Shown here in pieces: positions 52,275 to 57,297 of a stretch of 57,297 nt of DNA (position 1 is the stretch's first letter; each line of letters starts with the position of its first letter). A model generated the notes under the pieces. It was given only the letters and a program-made list of their open reading frames with translations. It was not told the DNA's origin and did no database searches. Both the position numbers and the translations under genes were made by a program. This DNA is from Candidatus Rifleibacteriota bacterium (lineage in GTDB: Bacteria > Muiribacteriota > Ozemobacteria > Ozemobacterales > Ozemobacteraceae), in contig JAHISQ010000085.1 of assembly GCA_018818125.1 (NCBI GenBank), forward strand, positions 1-57,297, given 5' to 3'.

Positions 52275-53921
52275 TCAGTTGCCTGCCATCATGGCGGCGG
52301 TATCAGCCTGAACTTCACCAGTGGGTTTAATGTCGAATTTTTCAACAAGAACCTTGACGACGTTGGCTGACAGAAAAGCCGGCAGCGTGGGCCCGAGGCG
52401 GATCTTTTTAACGCCCAGAGACAGCAGAGCAAGAAGAACAGCTACAGCTTTCTGTTCATACCAGGCGATATCAAACGAGAGGGGCAATTCGTTGATATCG
52501 TTAAGGCCGAAAACTTCTTTGAGTTTGAGCGCAATTACAGCCAGAGAATAGCTGTCGTTGCACTGACCGGCATCAAGAACGCGGGGAATGCCGCCAATAT
52601 CACCAAGTTCGAGCTTGTTATAGCGATATTTGGCACAGCCGGCAGTAAGAATTATGGTGCCTTCTGGCAGAGTATTAGCAACGTCGGTAAAGTATTCGCG
52701 ATTCTTTTGACGTCCGTCACAACCGGCCATTACTACAAATCTTTTGATTGCGCCGCTTTTAACCGCAGCAACAACTTTGTCAGCAAGTGCCATAACCTGA
52801 TTATGAGCAAAACCGCCAACGATTTCACCAGTCTCAATCTGGGTCGGAGCCGGGCATTTTTTAGCCTGCTCGATAATCACTGAAAAGTCTTTGGCGCCGC
52901 CTTCTTTGCGGTCAGCGATGTGCTTAACGCCTGGGTAACCTGCATTGCCAGTGGTATAAATTCTGTCTTTGTAAGCGTCTTTAACCGGTGTAATACAGTT
53001 GGTGGTCATCAGAATCGGGCCATTGAACGAAGCAAATTCAGTGTCCTGTTTCCACCAGGCATTGCCGTAGTTGCCGTAAAAGTGGCTGTATTTCTTGAAT
53101 TCCGGGTAATAGTTGGCCGGCAGCATTTCGCTGTGAGTATAGATGTCGATTCCGGCGTCTTTGGTCTGCTCAAGCAATTCTTTGAAATCCTTGAGATCGT
53201 GGCCTGAAACCAGAATTCCGGGTCGCTTGCCAGTACCAATTTTCACCTTGGTAAGTTCGGGATGGCCGTAGGTGGAAGTATTGGCCTTGTCGAGCAGCGC
53301 CATAGTGGTTACAGCGTTCTGACCGGCTTCCATGACCAGGCCGACCATTTGATCGACACTAAGATTCTTGGTAGTTGATGCAAGTCCCTTAACCAGAAAC
53401 TTGAAAATATTTTCGTCACGGTAACCCAGCACGAAAGCATGATCCGCATAAGCAGCGATGCCTTTGAGACCGTAGATCAACAGTTCACGCAATGATCTGA
53501 CATCTTCATTTTCGGTAGCGAGAACGCCAACCTTTTCAGCTTTAACAGCATAATCAGCTTTGTTCGCAGGTTTCCAGGTTGTGGCTTCTGACAGGCCATC
53601 AACCTTTACGCCAGCAGCTGTAAGCTTGTTTCTGAGATTGTCTCTGATTTCGATAGCACGGGCAATCTGTGCGTAAAAGCGTTCACTGTCGAAATTTGCA
53701 TTGGTTATTGTAGTAAACAATGAAGCACAGATGAATTCACCGATATCATCGGTCAGCATTTTCTTTTCTGCTGCGAGTTCGCTCAATTCGCTGATTCCCT
53801 TGAGAACAAATACCAGCAGGTCCTGTAATACTGCGGTATCTGGCTGTTTGCCACAGACACCCTTGATTGAGCAACCCTTGTTCGCCGCGGTTTCCTGACA
53901 CTGATAACAATACATACCCAT
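52275..53921 (-). CDS. hcp: Hydroxylamine reductase (hybrid-cluster protein)
   Basis: A 548-residue iron-sulfur protein that reduces hydroxylamine and, in E. coli, nitric oxide. It is part of the defence against nitrosative stress. The N-terminal four-Cys motif is [15 protein letters not shown] plus VCGK (C5, C8, C17, C23), which binds the [4Fe-4S] or [2Fe-2S] cluster. The hybrid-cluster ligands lie in [19 protein letters not shown] and [13 protein letters not shown] 53921 is set by AAGGAG at 7-base spacing; the frame extends upstream without support. It follows the cupin gene by 141 bases, so it may have its own promoter as well as operon read-through. Confidence 0.95.
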   Translation of the reverse strand: MGMYCYQCQETAANKGCSIKGVCGKQPDTAVLQDLLVFVLKGISELSELAAEKKMLTDDIGEFICASLFTTITNANFDSERFYAQIARAIEIRDNLRNKLTAAGVKVDGLSEATTWKPANKADYAVKAEKVGVLATENEDVRSLRELLIYGLKGIAAYADHAFVLGYRDENIFKFLVKGLASTTKNLSVDQMVGLVMEAGQNAVTTMALLDKANTSTYGHPELTKVKIGTGKRPGILVSGHDLKDFKELLEQTKDAGIDIYTHSEMLPANYYPEFKKYSHFYGNYGNAWWKQDTEFASFNGPILMTTNCITPVKDAYKDRIYTTGNAGYPGVKHIADRKEGGAKDFSVIIEQAKKCPAPTQIETGEIVGGFAHNQVMALADKVVAAVKSGAIKRFVVMAGCDGRQKNREYFTDVANTLPEGTIILTAGCAKYRYNKLELGDIGGIPRVLDAGQCNDSYSLAVIALKLKEVFGLNDINELPLSFDIAWYEQKAVAVLLALLSLGVKKIRLGPTLPAFLSANVVKVLVEKFDIKPTGEVQADTAAMMAGN

Positions 53922-54062
53922 TTCTTTTCTCCTTAAAATGTTGATAAAAAATTTACTTATTGCCGTTTCAACTAAGAAAGCACTTTCGGTGCCCTGCAAG
54001 ACAGAAAATCTACGTTTGCTTGCATCCTGGCGCAAATCGCAATGACATAAAAGTCACTCAGA

Positions 54063-54389
54063 TTAAGAACGAATCATGATCAGCAGCATCTTGAACCCTT
54101 TTCCGGGCAGCACTGCATGCGGAATATTGGCAGGCATGATTAACCCCTCGCCAGCTTTTACCAGATACTTACTGGTTCCCACCTGGAACTCCCCCTCCCC
54201 CTCTATCACCTGCACAGTAGCATCGTAGGGCGATTTATGTTCTGAGATGCCCTGACCTTCTGCGATTGCAAAAAGAGTCAAACTACCGGCCGGTTTATCG
54301 AACAGCGTCTTGCTGACGATGGATCCACTCGCAAAAGTTACCGAATCTGCAAAGTTTAATACTTCTTCTGTTTTCCACAACTGAGTCAT
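54063..54389 (-). CDS. Small cupin protein
   Basis: A 108-residue single-domain cupin. The first motif region is EHKSPYDATVQVIEGEGEF and the second is PANIPHAVLPGKGFKML. The expected first-motif His pair is partly replaced, since only H51 and H93 are clear, so metal binding is uncertain. Such cupins commonly occur beside hcp. It starts 23 bases after the ferredoxin gene and has AGGAGGT as ribosome binding site. It might sense or handle a reactive nitrogen product, but that is inference. Confidence 0.82.
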   Translation of the reverse strand: MTQLWKTEEVLNFADSVTFASGSIVSKTLFDKPAGSLTLFAIAEGQGISEHKSPYDATVQVIEGEGEFQVGTSKYLVKAGEGLIMPANIPHAVLPGKGFKMLLIMIRS

Positions 54390-54412
54390 TTTAGCACCTC
54401 CTGATTGCCTTG

Positions 54413-55219
54413 TCAGTACAACCTGTTTGTTCTGATTACTTCACCCTCAAGGTTCATAACCACTTCGTCAACCACCATATTCTGGGGTTTACCGCGTTCA
54501 AGTGCGGCACTAACCATTGCAGTCAGTCCGCCACAACATGGAACTTCCATACGCAATACGATAACTCGCGGAATATTGTTTGAAGTAAATATCTCAGCCA
54601 GCTTTTCAACATAACCTTCAGTGCGGTCAAGCTTAGGGCAGGCAATCGCAACCGAGCGACCTCTGATGAATCGCCACTGCACATCAGGACTGGTAACTGG
54701 CGAGCATGTAGATAGAATAACAAGCTCGCGATTGTCAAAAAACGGCGCCTTTGGTTGCAGCAGATGCAACTGAACCGGCCACTGTGAAATTTCTGATTTC
54801 ATTACTACTGGCATAGCACCTTCTGCCACAGCCTTTGCTGGCTGAGCCTGCGCTGGTTGCGTCATGCGCATGCGGGTGCCCGGGCATCCACCACCCTGGC
54901 GCGGGGCAGCTGGAGCAAGTTTTTCTTCATGCTTTTTGTGGGCTTCGCGCATGGAGTTAACACCATCTTCACCACGGGTCTTTTCAACATGCTCGATAGT
55001 TTTATCAAAATCGAACACTTCAGCTTCTTTTTCGACAATCTTAAGTGCGCCGGTCGGGCAGGTGCCAATGCAGTCGCCAAAGCCATCGCAGAAAGTTTCC
55101 TTAACCAGCTTTGCCTTGCCGTCTACAAGTTGCAGAGCACCTTCAGCGCATCCGGTAATACAGTTTCCGCAGCCTGTGCAGAGATCTTCGTTAATTGTGA
55201 TAATATTTCTTGTGGCCAT
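54413..55219 (-). CDS. 4Fe-4S ferredoxin-type protein
   Basis: A 268-residue iron-sulfur protein. Two clusters are clear at the N-terminus: CTGCGNCITGC (14-24) and CDGFGDCIGTCPTG (43-56). A Lys/Glu-rich linker follows, then a C-terminal part with further Cys (STCSPVTS, ACPKLD and PCCGGLTA). It is a likely electron donor for Hcp and belongs to the hcp-associated ferredoxins. It heads the operon ferredoxin-cupin-hcp, downstream of the palindrome at 55286-55301. Confidence 0.88.
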   Translation of the reverse strand: MATRNIITINEDLCTGCGNCITGCAEGALQLVDGKAKLVKETFCDGFGDCIGTCPTGALKIVEKEAEVFDFDKTIEHVEKTRGEDGVNSMREAHKKHEEKLAPAAPRQGGGCPGTRMRMTQPAQAQPAKAVAEGAMPVVMKSEISQWPVQLHLLQPKAPFFDNRELVILSTCSPVTSPDVQWRFIRGRSVAIACPKLDRTEGYVEKLAEIFTSNNIPRVIVLRMEVPCCGGLTAMVSAALERGKPQNMVVDEVVMNLEGEVIRTNRLY

Positions 55220-55285
55220 CGGATTTGCTCCTATGTTTTTTTCGTTTCTTACATTATTATTATGTTCAAAAGTGAAGCTTATAGC

Positions 55286-55301
55286 TTTGACTTAAGTCAA
55301 A
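55286..55301. promoter_or_regulatory. HcpR/Fnr-type operator between divergent genes
   Basis: TTTGACTTAAGTCAAA is a perfect 16-base palindrome of the form TTGAC-N4-GTCAA. It lies between the ferredoxin operon (minus) and the Crp/Fnr gene (plus, ATG 38 bases downstream). On the minus strand a TAATAAT at 55262-55256 sits at the distance expected if the palindrome is centred near -41.5, a class II activation site. Confidence 0.75.
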
Positions 55302-55339
55302 ACTTGAAACTTTTTTTAATTATTTTTTTTCGAGGGCAA

Positions 55340-56032
55340 ATGAAGCAGAATTTATTGGAAAATTTCAGCAAAAGCGAGCTGCTGAGCGAAATGAAACCGA
55401 CTTTTCTCGAAGCTCTCGCAGGAATTGCGGTAGAGCGCACCCTGTCTGCTGACGAAACACTGTTTCTGCAGCACCAGGAAGCAACTGGCTTTTACCTGAT
55501 CTGCTCTGGTGCAGTCAAGGTTTATCGCATAGGTGGTGACGGGCGCGAGCAGGTAATTCATAAGTTTGGTCCCGGCGAAATCGTCGGTGAAGTTCCAGTT
55601 TTTCAGGGGACTGCCTACCCGGCATGCGCAACTGCGTTAAAGAAGTCGAAGGTAATATATTTTGCCCGTAACCGATTTGTTGATCTAGGCCGCCTGCAAC
55701 CCGAAATTTTTCTGAACATGCTGGCAATACTCTCGCGGCGCCTGCGCCAGTTTGTCGAATTGATTGATGATCTATCGTTAAAAGATGTAACGGCGCGACT
55801 GGCCAAGTTTTTACTGCACAACTGCGCGTCTGACAAAAGTAGTATTGTTGAGCTTGAACTGACTAAAGGGGCGCTGGCTTCCCAGCTTGGCACAATTCCA
55901 GCCACTCTCAGCCGCACATTTAAGAAACTACAGGATTCAACCGCAATAAAAGTCAGCGGCAGCAAAATCGAAATTCTCGATTGCGAGCTGCTCGAAACTA
56001 TAGCCAATGGCGAAAAGATTCAGAATCCTTGA
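55340..56032 (+). CDS. Crp/Fnr-family regulator, HcpR-like
   Basis: A 230-residue regulator. Residues about 18-130 form the cyclic-nucleotide-like sensor fold, with GFYLICSGAVKVYRIG and FGPGEIVGEVPVF. Residues about 155-220 form the winged helix; LTKGALASQLGTIPATLSRT is the recognition region. No Fnr-type Cys cluster is present at the N-terminus. Its position divergent from the hcp operon and the palindrome between them support HcpR, a nitrosative-stress activator. ATG 55340 has GAGGG just upstream. The much longer frame that opens near 54857 runs antisense to the ferredoxin and is not used. Confidence 0.85.
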   Translation: MKQNLLENFSKSELLSEMKPTFLEALAGIAVERTLSADETLFLQHQEATGFYLICSGAVKVYRIGGDGREQVIHKFGPGEIVGEVPVFQGTAYPACATALKKSKVIYFARNRFVDLGRLQPEIFLNMLAILSRRLRQFVELIDDLSLKDVTARLAKFLLHNCASDKSSIVELELTKGALASQLGTIPATLSRTFKKLQDSTAIKVSGSKIEILDCELLETIANGEKIQNP

Positions 56033-56067
56033 AAAAAAGCTGTCTCATCTATCTGAGACAGCCTTTT
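56032..56067. terminator. Bidirectional terminator between convergent genes
   Basis: GCTGTCTCA (56039-56047) and TGAGACAGC (56054-56062) flank a 6-base loop. Seven A precede it and CTTTT follows, so it serves the regulator gene and the convergent secretin-N gene. Confidence 0.88.
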
Positions 56068-56093
56068 GATTCAATCAGAAATTACACCAGGAA

Positions 56094-56945
56094 TTACTTT
56101 TCCCAGGTGAAAAGAACCTCTATCGGGCTATTTTGAGAACTTGCTACAACCTCAACAGTCTTGCCTCTCGTAACCTGAAATTGCCCCATAAATTTTCTAT
56201 TTGATTCACGGCCTGATTTTGCATCAATTCTTGTCATTCCCATTTTCAACTCTGCGTCAAGGGAACCATCACCGTTTATTCCCTTAATCTGGATATCGCA
56301 GTTAAGTGCGGAGAGACCGCTCATCTTAACATCACCAACCAAGGCTGGAGCTAATTTCAGATGTTCTTTCAGCTCAACACTTTCACCAACTCTGGCTGAA
56401 AAATCAAATTTATGAAAAACCGTTTTGCCATGAACAATTTTCAGTGAAGCTTTGACATACTTCTGAGGCTTGTCAATACGACCAACAATTAACATCGCCT
56501 GGTCAATGGCTTCTCTGCCGCCCTTAATAATCACACTGGCTCTATCATCGCTTGAGGCAACCCTGATATCAGCTGTGATTACCATAGATAAAATTTTTGC
56601 CAACTCTTCAGCTGAAATGTATTTCAGATTAATAACCTTAACTTCCTTGCCAAGCCTTGCTTCATCAGTAAGAAGAATGCTGTTGCCCCGCTTTATCCAG
56701 GCAAAGCCGGAAGATTCCGCCACCAAATCCATCGCATCCTTTGCTGAAACGTCTTTTAGCGACAATGTCATATTGCCACGAACAGATTTTTCGATCACTA
56801 CGCCAAAACCTGCTTGTTTAGTGATTATTCTAAAAATTTCACGAATGTCGGCATCTTTGAAATCCATAGAAATTTTGTCGGTCAAACCTGCAAAAACAGA
56901 GGTGCATATGGTTACCATAAAAAGAACGGTAAGAAGTCTCTTCAT
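56094..56945 (-). CDS. Orphan secretin N-domain protein
   Basis: A 283-residue exported protein. A signal peptide (1-19) is followed by an STN-like domain (about 24-95: DADIREIFRIITKQAG and SAKDAMDLVAESSGFAW), then a secretin N1/N2-type domain (about 100-165: VKVINLKYISAEELAKIL and IIKGGREAIDQAMLIVGRID). These are the periplasmic parts of PilQ/GspD secretins, but the outer-membrane barrel is absent. A beta-rich domain (about 166-283) replaces it. It could be an accessory ring, a regulator of a secretin elsewhere, or an unrelated protein reusing the fold. AAGGAG fixes ATG 56945. Confidence 0.82.
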   Translation of the reverse strand: MKRLLTVLFMVTICTSVFAGLTDKISMDFKDADIREIFRIITKQAGFGVVIEKSVRGNMTLSLKDVSAKDAMDLVAESSGFAWIKRGNSILLTDEARLGKEVKVINLKYISAEELAKILSMVITADIRVASSDDRASVIIKGGREAIDQAMLIVGRIDKPQKYVKASLKIVHGKTVFHKFDFSARVGESVELKEHLKLAPALVGDVKMSGLSALNCDIQIKGINGDGSLDAELKMGMTRIDAKSGRESNRKFMGQFQVTRGKTVEVVASSQNSPIEVLFTWEK

Positions 56946-57185
56946 TAATACTCTCCTTGTATATCGATAATCTCGTACAATCGAAATTATAAAACAATAC
57001 TGAAAATTTTGCACGCTGGATGCCAAAAGTTGCACTAAAGGCATTATTAATTGCGTGGTTTAGACAATCAGCACTGGAAAAACATAAAAACGGCTCAAAT
57101 TCAAAAATATAGTTCTACATTTTTTTGATGACCTGCAGTCTGCTTTGGATGTTGCAATAAACAGGCGGCAATCGAGAATTCCGGC

Positions 57186-57214
57186 TTGACTTTCAAACTC
57201 TGCTGGCGCAATAT
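57186..57214 (+). promoter_or_regulatory. Candidate promoter of the truncated right-edge gene
   Basis: TTGACT (57186-57191), a 17-base spacer and CAATAT (57209-57214). The -10 is weak. A hairpin lies 12 bases downstream. Confidence 0.35.
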
Positions 57215-57225
57215 CTGTTTGTTGT

Positions 57226-57248
57226 AATCCCGCTCAAAGAGCGGGATT
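57226..57248 (+). other. Hairpin in the leader of the right-edge gene
   Basis: AATCCCGCT and AGCGGGATT form a 9-bp stem with a 5-base loop between the candidate promoter and the ATG at 57280. The following GTTGT is too weak for a terminator. It may be an attenuator or only a stable leader. Confidence 0.5.
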
Positions 57249-57279
57249 GTTGTATGATTTTCAGTTTTTTGGGAACAGC

Positions 57280-57297
57280 ATGAAACAAATGTGGCTG
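57280..57297 (+). CDS. Start of a gene truncated by the window edge
   Basis: ATG at 57280 begins MKQMWL and runs off the end. A GGGAA lies just upstream. Six codons do not allow a name; the hydrophobic start could be a signal peptide. Confidence 0.4.

Noticed and set aside
53922..54035. Upstream extension of the Hcp frame
   Set aside because: Hcp proteins begin near the four-Cys motif, and AAGGAG fixes ATG 53921.
54857..55339. Long N-terminal extension of the Crp/Fnr frame
   Set aside because: It runs antisense through the ferredoxin gene and across the operator; the regulator fold and a ribosome binding site begin at 55340.

Overview
The window looks like a chromosomal stretch of a diderm, probably anaerobic or facultative bacterium of moderate GC content. 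Signal peptides and lipoproteins are frequent. Metabolic markers include a cobalamin-dependent methionine synthase, a hybrid-cluster protein (Hcp) and an ArnT-type membrane glycosyltransferase. I cannot fix the lineage from sequence alone. The mixture of poly-Gly lipoproteins, a TPR kinase and orphan secretin-N proteins suggests a deep-branching group such as Candidatus Riflebacteria, but that is a guess. No rRNA, tRNA, CRISPR array, transposase or integrase was recognised.

Layout. 0.4-4.7 kb: an exported isoaspartyl methyltransferase, a secreted Pro-rich protein, an exported PPP-like phosphatase and a GT39-like glycosyltransferase. 4.8-10.7 kb (minus strand): a one-carbon/methionine operon in which a homocysteine methyltransferase-MTHFR fusion, full-length MetH and a GNAT acetyltransferase are joined by ATGA overlaps. 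10.9-12.4 kb: a secreted subtilisin. 12.6-24.2 kb: an accessory/defence region with a HigB-HigA module (the antitoxin carries an ImmA/IrrE metallopeptidase), a candidate structured small RNA, a DUF2188 cassette, a metallophosphoesterase, a Panacea-DUF488 protein with a frameshifted partner, and a type I restriction-modification system (hsdR-hsdM-hsdS). 24.4-34.5 kb: an ArsB/NhaD-type permease, an M3 oligopeptidase, a PNK3P-like phosphatase, a Ser/Thr kinase with TPRs, a large lipoprotein, and a GH13 amylase under a TetR regulator. 35.5-43.9 kb: an arsenic/metal island. 44.0-52.2 kb: an envelope region with a secreted beta-propeller, an NlpC/P60 hydrolase, PadR plus PspC-DUF4097, and a large lipoprotein with carboxypeptidase-regulatory-like domains. 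52.3-56.0 kb: a nitrosative-stress cluster of Hcp, cupin, ferredoxin and a divergent Crp/Fnr regulator. 56.1-57.3 kb: an orphan secretin-N protein and the first codons of another gene.

How genes work together. The arsenic island has two halves. The right half (minus strand) is the classical set: ArsR, thioredoxin-type ArsC, ArsM and Acr3. The left half (plus strand) is ArsR, an ArsP-like permease, a small disulfide protein, a DGC protein, a thioredoxin lipoprotein, and ArsF-like and ArsG-like proteins. That half resembles the arsEFG/arsP sets linked to organoarsenical handling. A CDF metal exporter lies between the halves. Both arsR genes have perfect inverted repeats in their promoters. The Crp/Fnr regulator and the ferredoxin-cupin-hcp unit diverge from one perfect palindrome, as expected for HcpR control. 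The TetR protein has matching palindromes in front of its own gene and the amylase gene.

The least explained items are the multi-hairpin RNA locus near 14.3 kb, the Panacea-DUF488 pair beside the restriction system, the orphan secretin-N proteins, and the DUF2188/116-residue/phosphoesterase cassette.
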